Source of the DNA: Alphaproteobacteria bacterium | GTDB taxonomy: Bacteria > Pseudomonadota > Alphaproteobacteria > CACIAM-22H2 | DNA length: 14,883 nt | Assembly: GCA_947500965.1 (NCBI GenBank) | Contig: CANMWW010000012.1 | Span: 1-14,883 of the forward strand | Direction: 5' to 3' | In this document: piece after piece, positions 1 to 8,827 of the stretch | Layout of the letters: each line of letters opens with the position of its first letter | How positions within the stretch are numbered: position 1 is the first letter of the stretch | The notes under the pieces: model-generated | What the model saw: the letters and a program-made list of their open reading frames with translations, nothing else | Database searches by the model: none | What the model was told of the DNA's origin: nothing | Position numbers and translations under genes: made by a program

Positions 1-58
1 CTGCAGCTTCACCACCGGCTTCGTGTTCGACATCACGGGTGGCCGCGCGACGTATTGA
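1..58 (+). CDS. Short-chain dehydrogenase/reductase, C-terminal end only
   Basis: Only the last 18 residues are present, read from base 2: CSFTTGFVFDITGGRATY, then TGA at 56-58. A C-terminus of the form 'hydrophobic-D-[IV]-[ST]-GG-R-A-x-Y' is typical of classical short-chain dehydrogenases, where the final GG turn closes the Rossmann fold beside the NAD(P) site. These enzymes oxidise or reduce alcohol and carbonyl groups in the cytoplasm; the substrate cannot be told from this fragment. The next gene starts 35 bases after the stop on the same strand and encodes another NAD(P)-dependent oxidoreductase, so the two probably share an operon. The family call rests on a short tail and could change with the full sequence. 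Confidence 0.6.
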   Translation, partial: CSFTTGFVFDITGGRATY

Positions 59-93
59 GGCCGCGCGGCCGCGAAGGGGAGGACGATCGATCC

Positions 94-1152
94 ATGGCAG
101 CGGTACGCATCGCCGTCGTCGGCGCCGGGCTCATCGGACGCAAGCACATCGAGGTGCTGCGCGCCGGCAACCCGGAATACGTCCTGTGCGGCGTCGCCGA
201 CCCCTCGCCTGCAGCAGCGGAGGAAGGGCGCAGGCTCGGCTACCGCGTCTTCGCGGACCTCGCGGAGATGCTCGCGGCCGAGAAGCCGGAAGGCGCGATC
301 ATCGCGGTGCCGAACCAGCTCCACGAGCCAGCCGGCCTCGCCTGCCTCGCGCGCGGCGTCGCCATCCTCGTCGAGAAGCCGGTCGCGGACACGGTCGACG
401 CGGCGCTGCGCCTCGTCGATGCGGCGGCCGCGGCGCGCCTGCCCATGCTCGTCGGACACCATCGCCGCCACAACCCGATCATGCGCAAGGCCGCGGAGAT
501 CGTGCGCGGCGGCGGCGTCGGCAAGGTCGTCGCGGTGCACGGCATGTGGCTCAACCACAAGCCGCGCGGCTACTTCGACGTCGCCTGGCGGCGGGAGAAG
601 GGCGGCGGGCCGATCCTCATCAACGCGATCCACGACATCGACTGCCTGCGCATGCTCTGCGGCGACGTCGAGACCGTGCAGGCGATGAGCGCCAACGCCG
701 CGCGCGGCTTCCCCGTCGAGGACACGGCCGCGGCCGTGCTGCGCTTCCGCGGCGGCGCGCTCGGCACGCTGCTCGTCTCCGACGCGGTCTCCGCGCCCTG
801 GGCCTGGGAATGGGGCTCGCGCGAGAATCCCCTGCGCCCCCACGACACCGAGGACTGCTTCCTCGTCGCCGGCACGCGCGGCTCGCTCGCCGTGCCGACG
901 CTCGCGCATCGCTGGCACGAGCCGGGGCAGGAGGACTGGAACGTCGAGCTGGTGCGGCGCAACGTGCATGTCGCCCTCGCCGACGCCTACCACGAGCAGA
1001 TGCGAAACTTCGCCCGCGCGATCCGCGGCACCGAGGAGCCGGTCCTCGACGGGATCGGGGGCACGCGCACGCTGGCGACGACCCTCGCCATCGCCGAGTC
1101 CGCGCGCACGGGCGCGCCGGTCGACGTCGCGCGCTTCATGGGGCGGGACTGA
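94..1152 (+). CDS. Gfo/Idh/MocA family NAD(P)-dependent oxidoreductase
   Basis: This 352-residue protein has the usual length and layout of Gfo/Idh/MocA dehydrogenases, cytoplasmic enzymes that oxidise or reduce sugars, inositols and related polyols. The N-terminal Rossmann domain (about 1-120) shows the nucleotide loop GAGLIG at residues 10-15, an acidic residue D36 after the second strand, and the hallmark E94-K95-P96, whose lysine is catalytic in the family. The C-terminal alpha/beta domain carries GGGPILINAIHDID at 170-183, the equivalent of the usual G-G-x-x-x-D-x-x-x-H-x-x-D element, with H180 and D183 as likely substrate residues. I chose the ATG at 94 because AGGGGAGGA lies at 75-83, ten bases upstream, and the protein then begins directly at the Rossmann strand. 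An upstream TTG at 55 in the same frame would overlap the preceding stop and adds a non-conserved tail. The substrate is unknown. Confidence 0.93.
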   Translation: MAAVRIAVVGAGLIGRKHIEVLRAGNPEYVLCGVADPSPAAAEEGRRLGYRVFADLAEMLAAEKPEGAIIAVPNQLHEPAGLACLARGVAILVEKPVADTVDAALRLVDAAAAARLPMLVGHHRRHNPIMRKAAEIVRGGGVGKVVAVHGMWLNHKPRGYFDVAWRREKGGGPILINAIHDIDCLRMLCGDVETVQAMSANAARGFPVEDTAAAVLRFRGGALGTLLVSDAVSAPWAWEWGSRENPLRPHDTEDCFLVAGTRGSLAVPTLAHRWHEPGQEDWNVELVRRNVHVALADAYHEQMRNFARAIRGTEEPVLDGIGGTRTLATTLAIAESARTGAPVDVARFMGRD

Positions 1153-1185
1153 CCTTCCTCCCGGCTACGCCTCCGGCACCCTCGC

Positions 1186-1205
1186 GCGCCGGCGAAAACC
1201 GGCGC
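1186..1205 (+). promoter_or_regulatory. Hairpin between the oxidoreductase and the coiled-coil gene
   Basis: GCGCCGG (1186-1192) and CCGGCGC (1199-1205) are perfect inverted repeats of 7 bp around the loop CGAAAA. The hairpin starts 34 bases after the oxidoreductase stop and ends 11 bases before the ATG at 1217. No T-run follows, so it is not a classical intrinsic terminator. It may end or slow transcription weakly, protect the upstream mRNA end, or affect initiation of the small downstream gene, which lacks an obvious Shine-Dalgarno sequence. The role is inferred from position only. Confidence 0.45.
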
Positions 1206-1216
1206 AGCATGGCTTC

Positions 1217-1504
1217 ATGCCAGCCGCCGCCTTCGATACATTGCGCCTCGCGCGCCGCCTCCAGGGCCTCGGGCTCCCGCCCGGCCAGGCGGACGGGTTC
1301 GCGGAGGCCTTCGCCGACACCATGGTCACCGAGCTTGCCACCAAGTCGGACATCGCCGAGCTGCGGTCCGAGTTCCGCCTCGAATGCGAGCGGCTGCGCA
1401 CGGACATCGCGGCGAGCCGCTCCGACATCATCCGATGGGTCGTCCCGCTGATCCTCGCGCAGATGGCGCTCACGATCGGCGTCCTGCTGCGCATCCCGGT
1501 CTGA
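1217..1504 (+). CDS. Small coiled-coil protein with C-terminal membrane segment (CCDC90/DUF1640-like)
   Basis: This 95-residue protein starts MPAAAFDTLRLARRL, continues with a charged helical stretch (about 40-70: ATKSDIAELRSEFRLECERL and following) with heptad-like spacing, and ends in one hydrophobic helix (about 74-92, VVPLILAQMALTIGVLL). The pattern 'F-D-T-x-x-x-A-R-x-L ... L-A-T-K-x-D-[IL]-A-x-L-R-x-E' is common in short alphaproteobacterial proteins related to the CCDC90/DUF1640 coiled-coil family, which are membrane-anchored and probably oligomeric. Their function in bacteria is not established, so none is assigned here. The ATG at 1217 gives the family-typical N-terminus; no good Shine-Dalgarno sequence precedes it, and a 7-bp hairpin ends 11 bases upstream. 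It sits between two oxidoreductase genes with no obvious functional tie to either. Confidence 0.8.
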   Translation: MPAAAFDTLRLARRLQGLGLPPGQADGFAEAFADTMVTELATKSDIAELRSEFRLECERLRTDIAASRSDIIRWVVPLILAQMALTIGVLLRIPV

Positions 1505-1509
1505 CCAGC

Positions 1510-1528
1510 GCCCCCGCGCAGGCGGGGC
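1510..1528 (+). terminator. Possible terminator hairpin after the coiled-coil gene
   Basis: Five bases after the TGA at 1502-1504, GCCCC (1510-1514) pairs with GGGGC (1524-1528). GC (1516-1517) can pair further in with GC (1522-1523), leaving one bulged C and the loop GCAG. Only two T residues follow, so a standard U-tract is missing. GC-rich hairpins of this kind after a stop are common transcript ends in high-GC alphaproteobacteria. The placement fits the end of the small gene's transcript. Confidence 0.4.
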
Positions 1529-1605
1529 TTGGAGGAACGCGCGAACCCGCCGATCATGCGCGACGGGCGCCGCAGGCGGCGGCGCATGGATGGGAAGCGA
1601 CGGAC

Positions 1606-3402
1606 ATGGACGACATCTCGCCGGCGGCTCGCGCGCAGGCCTGGCTCGACCGGCTCGAGGCGGCGCTGGCCGCGCGCGACGTCGCGGCGGCGCTCGAGCT
1701 GTTCGGGCCGGAATGCTTCTGGCGCGACATGGTCGCCTTCACCTGGAACATCCGCACCTTCGAGGGCCGCGAGGCGATCGGCGAGATGCTCGACGCCACG
1801 CTCGCGCGCGTGGCGCCGTCGCGCTGGCGCGTCGCGGGATTGGCGGGCGAGGCGGATGGCGCGATCGAGGCGCTGGTCGAGTTCGAGACCGCCGCGGGAC
1901 GCGGGCGCGGCCACCTGCGGCTGCGCGACGGCCGCGGCTGGACGCTGCTGACGACGCTGCGCGAACTGAAGGGCCACGAGGAGAAGCGTGGCCGCACGCG
2001 CGAGAACGGCGTCGAGCACGGCATCGCGCGGGGCCGGCGCACCTGGCTGGAGCGCCGCCAGGAGGAGGAGCGCGAGCTCGGCATCTCGCGCCAGCCCTAT
2101 TGCGTCGTGGTCGGCGGCGGGCAGGGCGGCCTCGCGCTGGCGGCGCGGCTGCGGCGCCTCGGCGTGCCGACGATCGTGCTCGAGCGCAACGCGCGCGCCG
2201 GGGACAACTGGCGCCGGCGCTACAAGTCGCTCTGCCTGCACGACCCGGTCTGGTACGACCACATGCCCTACATCCCCTTCCCCGACCACTGGCCGGTCTT
2301 CTCGCCGAAGGACCAGATCGCGGACTGGCTCGAGATGTACGCGAGGGTCATGGAGATAGACCTCTGGACCTCCTCCACCTGCCGCCGCGCGCGCTTCGAC
2401 GAGGCGACGCGCGAATGGGAGGTCGAGGTCGAGCGCGACGGGCGCGTGCACGTGCTGCGCCCGCGCCACCTCGTGCTGGCGACCGGCATGTCGGGCATGC
2501 CGGTGATGCCCGACTTCCCGGGCATGGCGGAGTTCCGCGGCACGCAGCACCATTCGAGCGCGCATGGCTCCGGCGAGGCCTGGGCCGGCAAGCGCTGCGT
2601 CGTCGTCGGCTCGAACAACTCGGCGCACGACATATGCGCCGACCTCTGGGAGCACGGCGCCGAGGTGACGATGGTGCAGCGCTCCGCGACCACCGTCGTG
2701 CGATCGGAGACGCTGATGGCGTTCAGCTGGTCGCATCTCTGGTCGGAGGACGCGCTCGAGCGCGGCATCACCACCGAGGTCGGCGACATCCTCGCGGCCT
2801 CGATCCCCCACCGCCTCGTGCCGCGCCGCGCCGTGCCGCTCTACGAGAGCATCCGCGCCCATGACGCGGAGTTCTACGCGCGGCTGTAGAAGGCCGGGTT
2901 CATGCTCGACTTCGGCGAGGACGGTTCCGGGATCTCGGCGAAGTACGCGCGCCGCGGCTCGGGCTACTACATCGACGTCGGCGCGTCGGAGCTGATCATC
3001 GACGGGCGCATCGCGCTGCGCAGCGGCGTGGAAGTCGCGCGCATCGCGCCCGACGGCGTCGTGCTCTCGGACGGCAGCGAACTGCCGGCGGACCTCGTCG
3101 TCTACGCCACCGGCTACGGGTCGATGAATGGCTGGGCGGCGAAGCTCGTCAGCCAGGAGGTCGCCGACCGCGTCGGCAAGTGCTGGGGCCTCGGCTCGGC
3201 CACGGCGAAGGATCCCGGCCCGTGGGAGGGCGAGCTGCGCAACATGTGGAAGCCGACGCGCCAGGACGGGCTCTGGTTCATGGGCGGGAACCTCGCCCAG
3301 GCGCGCTTCTTCTCGCTCGTGCTCGCGCTGCAGATCAAGGCGCGCCATGCGGGAATCGACACGCCGGTGCACGCGCCACAGGAGGTCCACCACCTCGCCT
3401 GA
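1606..3402 (+). pseudogene. NTF2-like/FAD-dependent monooxygenase-type oxidoreductase, interrupted by an in-frame TAG
   Basis: The full frame is 598 codons. It has an NTF2-like N-terminal domain (about 1-130) and a two-dinucleotide flavoprotein domain: FAD loop GGGQGG (170-175), flavin-monooxygenase-like segment F310-R-G-T-Q-H-H-S-S, NADPH loop GSNNSA (335-340) and the late ATG-type motif VYATGYG (499-505). Such proteins are often annotated as flavin-containing monooxygenases or 'flavoproteins involved in K+ transport'; they resemble NADPH-dependent monooxygenases, but the substrate is unknown. Codon 428 (2887-2889) is TAG, and the same frame continues without shift into conserved-looking sequence (KAGFMLDFGEDGSG onward) to TGA at 3400-3402. 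From memory of the family, glutamate (GAG) is expected there, so one base change would explain the break. The 427-residue 5' product lacks the final motif, so activity is doubtful; the 3' part (an ATG at 2902, 166 residues) has no nucleotide-binding loop. The ATG at 1606 has GGGAAG 9 bases upstream. A sequencing error is the main alternative. Confidence 0.85.
2887..2889 (+). other. In-frame amber codon splitting the flavoprotein gene
   Basis: The reading ...F-Y-A-R-L-TAG-K-A-G-F-M-L-D-F... shows a stop with no frame change on either side. A GAG to TAG change (Glu to amber) is the simplest origin, because homologues as I recall them read ARLEKAGF here. All other motifs before and after the stop are intact, which suggests a recent mutation or a base-calling error rather than old decay. 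Confidence 0.85.
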
Positions 3403-3500
3403 ACGTTGCGCGCCCTCAGCCCTTCCATTCGAGGTGGCCGAGGAACTCGCGCGTGCGCGGCGCGCGCGACGCGGCTGGGAACGGCCCGCGCTTGTCGCTG

Positions 3501-3530
3501 CCGCGCGCGGTTGCTACGCAAGCGGCGCGG
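3501..3530 (+). promoter_or_regulatory. Palindromic site upstream of the first M81 peptidase gene
   Basis: CCGCGC (3501-3506) pairs with GCGCGG (3525-3530), and inside this TTGC (3511-3514) is mirrored by GCAA (3518-3521) across the spacer TAC. The centre is 44 bases before the ATG at 3560. The core TTGC-N3-GCAA is the sort of dyad bound by dimeric repressors, but no regulator gene lies in the window, and an mRNA leader hairpin is equally possible. Apart from this site, the 157-base gap 3403-3559 holds only a weak possible -35 (TTGTCG, 3492-3497) and a minus-strand remnant listed among the findings. Confidence 0.3.
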
Positions 3531-3559
3531 CCATGTCCGCGCGGGAGGGGAAGACCAGC

Positions 3560-5041
3560 ATGCGCCTCGGCTTGATCAGCGTCGGCCAGGAGACCAACGA
3601 CTTCAACCCGGTCCCCACGACGATGCGCGACTTCGCGGCCTTCGGCCTCTACGAGGGCGAGGAGATCTTCGCGCGGCTGCGCGGCGTCGGGCAGGTGGGC
3701 GGCTACCTCGCCGCGGTCGAGGCCTCGGGGCGCGACGTCGTCTCCGTACCGATCACGCGCGGCTGGGCGACCGCGGGCGGGCGCATCACGACCGAGTGCC
3801 GGCTCCATTTCGAGCGGCGCATCCGCGAGGGCCTGCGCGCGGCCGGGCGCATCGACGGCCTGGCGCTGCAGATGCATGGCGCCTGCGCGGCCGAGGGCGT
3901 CGACGACGTCGAGGGCGCGCAGCTCGAGGTCTGCCGCGGGGTGCTGGGCCCCGACGTCCCGATCGTGACCTCGCTCGACCACCACGCCAACGTCACGCGC
4001 CGCATGGTCGAGCTCTCCACCGCCATCGTCGGGCATCGCACGCAGCCGCACGACCCCTTCGACACCGGGCGCATCGGCGCCGAGCTGCTCATGCGCATCG
4101 TCGCGGGCGAGGTCCGGCCGGCGATGGCCTGGCGCAAGATCCCGATGGTCACGCACCAGGAGCAGTTCCTCACCTCGCGCCACCCGATGAAGACCTGGTT
4201 CGACCGCGCGCGGGCGATGGAGGCCGCCGACCCGCGCGTGCTGCAGGCGTCCAACTACCCGATGCAGCCCTGGCTCGACGTCGCCGAGGGCGGCTGGGCG
4301 ACGGTCGTCGTGACCGATGGCGACCGGGCACTGGCCGAGCGCCTCGCCGACGAGCTCGCGGACCTCGCCTGGTCGATGCGCGACCAGTTCCAGGTCCGCG
4401 AGGCCATCTCCATCGACGACGCCGTGCGCATGGCCGACGCGGAGCCGCGCGGCGTCGTCGTGCTCTCGGACACCGGCGACACCGTGTTCGGCGGCGCGGC
4501 CGGCGACAGCAACCTGATCCTCGAGGCGATGCTGCGGCTGCGCATCCGCGGCCGCGCGCTCGTGCCGCTGATCGAGCCGCGCACCGCGCGCCGCCTGGTC
4601 GCGGCCGGCGCCGGCGCGGAGGTGACGCTGGAGGTCGGCGGCCACGGCGCGCCGGAGTTCTTCCGGCCGATCACCGTCACCGGCCGGGTGCGGCATGTCG
4701 GGGGCGGCATCGTGCGCGCGGCCGACCACAGCCAGCCCGAGGTCGACATGGGCGAGACCGCGGTCTTCGACGTCGGCCCGGTCACCATGCTGGTGAGCGA
4801 GCTGCGTGGCCTCGCGGGCAACGTGCCGGACGTGTACCGCGCCTTCGGCGTCGAGCCCCGCGACTACAAGATGGCCGTGCTCAAGACCGCGTCGAACTTC
4901 CAGTACTTCGCGCCCATCTCCTCGCGGGTGATCCGCGTCGACACGACCGGGCCCGGCCAGTCGCAGGTGGAGACGCTGCCCTGGCGCCGGATCCCCCGGC
5001 CGATCTGGCCGCTCGAGCCGGTCGCCGACTGGAGGCGCTGA
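3560..5041 (+). CDS. M81 family metallopeptidase (MlrC-type), first copy
   Basis: This 493-residue cytoplasmic protein has the length and two-part layout of the MlrC/M81 family, whose founding member cleaves linearised microcystin in sphingomonads. The N-terminal part shows GQETNDFNP with E11, M105-H106-G107, the likely zinc ligands D140 and H142 in SLDHHANVT, and H164 in HRTQPHDPFDTG. The C-terminal part has a D-rich, glycine-rich loop DTGDTVFGGAAGD at 304-316, matching the family's D-N-x-G-G-G-x-x-G-D element with T308 in place of the asparagine. Zinc ligands are assigned from family knowledge. I prefer the ATG at 3560 over the in-frame ATG at 3533, because GGGAGGGG lies 9 bases upstream and the protein then starts at the first beta strand. 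A peptide-binding protein and importer genes follow, so it probably processes the imported compound. The true substrate is unknown. Confidence 0.9.
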   Translation: MRLGLISVGQETNDFNPVPTTMRDFAAFGLYEGEEIFARLRGVGQVGGYLAAVEASGRDVVSVPITRGWATAGGRITTECRLHFERRIREGLRAAGRIDGLALQMHGACAAEGVDDVEGAQLEVCRGVLGPDVPIVTSLDHHANVTRRMVELSTAIVGHRTQPHDPFDTGRIGAELLMRIVAGEVRPAMAWRKIPMVTHQEQFLTSRHPMKTWFDRARAMEAADPRVLQASNYPMQPWLDVAEGGWATVVVTDGDRALAERLADELADLAWSMRDQFQVREAISIDDAVRMADAEPRGVVVLSDTGDTVFGGAAGDSNLILEAMLRLRIRGRALVPLIEPRTARRLVAAGAGAEVTLEVGGHGAPEFFRPITVTGRVRHVGGGIVRAADHSQPEVDMGETAVFDVGPVTMLVSELRGLAGNVPDVYRAFGVEPRDYKMAVLKTASNFQYFAPISSRVIRVDTTGPGQSQVETLPWRRIPRPIWPLEPVADWRR

Positions 5042-5083
5042 CCCCGTCCGGCGAAACCGCCGTTTCGGCTGCTGGAACGGGGT
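5041..5083 (+). terminator. Two-part hairpin at the end of the M81 gene
   Basis: ACCCCGT (5041-5047) is perfectly complementary to ACGGGGT (5077-5083), extended by CC/GG with one bulged A. Inside lies a second perfect 6-bp stem, CGAAAC (5052-5057) with GTTTCG (5062-5067), around the loop CGCC. The outer stem begins at the last base of the peptidase stop codon. There is no T-run, so it may be a factor-dependent terminator, an attenuator or an mRNA-end stabiliser. It separates the peptidase transcript from the binding-protein gene. Confidence 0.45.
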
Positions 5084-5113
5084 TTGACACCCGCGGGGCG
5101 GATGGCGAAGCAT
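5084..5113 (+). promoter_or_regulatory. Possible promoter for the peptide-binding protein gene
   Basis: TTGACA at 5084-5089 is a perfect sigma-70-type -35 hexamer, rare by chance in sequence this GC-rich. The best -10 candidate at suitable spacing is AAGCAT (5108-5113, 18-base spacer), which matches TATAAT at only three positions. The start codon of the binding-protein gene is 63 bases further on. The element lies directly behind a hairpin, which fits a fresh start of transcription for a highly expressed binding protein, but the weak -10 keeps this tentative. Confidence 0.33.
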
Positions 5114-5176
5114 CCTTGCCGAGGCGGTGCCCCGGGGCGGGGCGCCCGGAGCAACAGGCCACAGGGGGACAGGGTC

Positions 5177-6718
5177 ATGGCACAGGGCTTCACGCGTCGT
5201 CAGGGCATGGTTGGTTCGCTTGCGATCGGCGCAGCGGCGGCGCTCGCCGCGCCCTCGGCCTCGGGCCAGGCGCTGAAGGGCGGCAGGCTGCGCGTCGCGC
5301 TGCTCGCGGACATCGCGAACTTCGACCCGCACCAGTTCTCGGCGATCAACATGCCGATCATGAAGAACTGCTACGACAGCCTCATCGAGTACACGGCCGA
5401 GGGCAAGGCGATCCCGAACCTCGCCTCCGCCTGGCAGGTCGCGGGCGACAGCAAGTCGGTCACGCTGACGCTGCGCGGCGACGTCAGGTTCCACGGCGGC
5501 GGCGCGCTCGACGCCGAGGCGGTGGCCACGAACCTGCGCAAGTGCGCCGACCCGGTGAAGGGCAAGAACATCTTCCCGACGATGTCGATCGTGCAGGACT
5601 GGACGGTCGTCGACCCGCGCACGATCCGCCTGAACTTCAAGGCACCGGTTCCGGAGCGCCAGATCACCGACCTGCTGCAGTTCATCTCGATCATCGATCC
5701 CGCGGTGATCGACACGGTCGAGACGAAGGCCGGCGGCACCGGCCCGTTCACGGTCGCCGAGCGCCTGCCGGGCCAGCGCCTCGTGCTGGCGGCGAACAAG
5801 TCCTACTGGCGCACGGGCGAGCCCGTCGCGAGCGAGGTCGTCATGACCGTGTTCAGCGACAACGACGCCGCGAGCGCGGCGCTCGAGTCCGGCGCCGTCG
5901 ACGTCATCTATGGCGGCGGCGCGCGCGCCGCGGTGCGCCTGCGCAACAACGGCTTCCAGGTGTTCCAGGGGCCTGGCCCGCTGGTTCAGGTCTTCCGCAT
6001 CAACACGACGCGCGGGCCCTTCCGCAACGCGAAGTTCCGCCAGGCCTTCAACCACCTGATGGACCGCGCGGCGATCCTGCGCGTCGGCTATGCCGGCATG
6101 GGGCAGGTCACCGCCCTGCCCTGGGCGCCCGCGAGCCCCGCGGCCGACCCGGCCTACAACGCGCGCTACGCCTTCGACATCGAGAAGGCGCGCGCGCTGC
6201 TCAAGGAGTCCGGCCTGTCCGACGCCGAGATGAAGGACTGGAAGATCCTCGTCGACGGCGGCAACCAGGACAACGTGGCGATCACGCAGATCGTGCAGGG
6301 CACGCTCGCGCGCGCCGGCATCCAGGTCGACCTCGACGTCAAGCAGGGCGCGGAATACGTCGACGCGCTGCTCACCGGCAAGTTCGCGGCGACCTTCGGC
6401 GGCGTGGGCAACGTCCAGAAGTTCCCGAGCCGCCTGACGACGAACTCGATCTACCGCGTGGCGAACAACCCCGTGCTGGGCAACCCGCACCCGCATCCCG
6501 AGTACGTGCAGGCGATCGCCCGCGTCGACGGCGCCCTCGGCACGGGGCCGGAGGTCAAGGCAGCCTACGACAACCTCAACAAGGTGCTCGTGGAGGTCGC
6601 CTTCGGCGTTGCCACGAACACCTACGACATCGGCCTGATCGTCGCGGCGAAGAACATCGGCGGCGTGACGCTCGACATCGACAACATCCTCGTCTGCCGC
6701 ACCATGGGCTTCCGCTGA
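5177..6718 (+). CDS. ABC transporter peptide-binding protein, family 5 (DppA/OppA-like), Tat signal
   Basis: This 513-residue periplasmic protein captures the solute for the importer encoded just downstream. The N-terminus has a twin-arginine pair (R7-R8 in TRRQGM), an alanine-rich hydrophobic stretch and a probable cleavage site after GQA (A32), so export by the Tat route is likely. The mature part shows family 5 features: the NFDPHQ start near residue 45, a GTGPFTVAERLPGQRLVLA segment followed by NKSYW in the middle, and RQAFNHLMDRAAIL later. Family members bind di- and oligopeptides, nickel, haem, glutathione or opines, so the ligand is open; the adjacent M81 peptidase gene makes a peptide likely. 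The ATG at 5177 has AGGGGGAC at 5163-5170. No lipobox cysteine is visible, so it is a soluble protein. A strong hairpin follows the stop. Confidence 0.93.
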   Translation: MAQGFTRRQGMVGSLAIGAAAALAAPSASGQALKGGRLRVALLADIANFDPHQFSAINMPIMKNCYDSLIEYTAEGKAIPNLASAWQVAGDSKSVTLTLRGDVRFHGGGALDAEAVATNLRKCADPVKGKNIFPTMSIVQDWTVVDPRTIRLNFKAPVPERQITDLLQFISIIDPAVIDTVETKAGGTGPFTVAERLPGQRLVLAANKSYWRTGEPVASEVVMTVFSDNDAASAALESGAVDVIYGGGARAAVRLRNNGFQVFQGPGPLVQVFRINTTRGPFRNAKFRQAFNHLMDRAAILRVGYAGMGQVTALPWAPASPAADPAYNARYAFDIEKARALLKESGLSDAEMKDWKILVDGGNQDNVAITQIVQGTLARAGIQVDLDVKQGAEYVDALLTGKFAATFGGVGNVQKFPSRLTTNSIYRVANNPVLGNPHPHPEYVQAIARVDGALGTGPEVKAAYDNLNKVLVEVAFGVATNTYDIGLIVAAKNIGGVTLDIDNILVCRTMGFR

Positions 6719-6735
6719 GCGGAGGCCGCCGCCGC

Positions 6736-6765
6736 GCCCGTCGTCCCGCAAGCGGGACGGCGGGC
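6736..6765 (+). promoter_or_regulatory. Strong hairpin between binding-protein and ATPase genes
   Basis: GCCCG (6736-6740) pairs with CGGGC (6761-6765). A possible U-G pair (6741/6760) and seven further pairs (6742-6748 with 6753-6759) continue the stem around the loop CAAG, giving about 13 bp. There is no T-run, and genes of the same importer continue 25 bases later. Such hairpins behind binding-protein genes are known in other operons to protect the upstream message from 3' decay and reduce downstream expression, so that the binding protein exceeds the membrane complex. That role is inferred here. Confidence 0.55.
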
Positions 6766-6790
6766 AGCGGCCCTCGACCACGCACGCGCC

Positions 6791-8823
<2,033 letters not shown>

Positions 8824-8827
<4 letters not shown>

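Noticed and set aside
55..93. TTG at 55 as start of the Gfo/Idh/MocA protein
   Set aside because: It overlaps the previous stop and adds a charged 13-residue tail, and the ATG at 94 has a clear ribosome site and a family-typical start.
2887..2889. Amber decoding as pyrrolysine or programmed read-through
   Set aside because: No pyrrolysine genes or read-through signals are seen, the lineage is not known for it, and the family is expected to have an ordinary glutamate here.
1165..3393. Long minus-strand open frame opposite the coiled-coil gene and the flavoprotein
   Set aside because: Compositionally biased antisense shadow without recognisable motifs. It does not suffer from the amber lesion only because it is read on the other strand.
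2902..3402. The 3' piece of the flavoprotein as an independent gene
   Set aside because: It lacks a dinucleotide-binding loop and has no convincing ribosome site, and it continues the upstream frame exactly. It is better read as the broken-off end of one gene.
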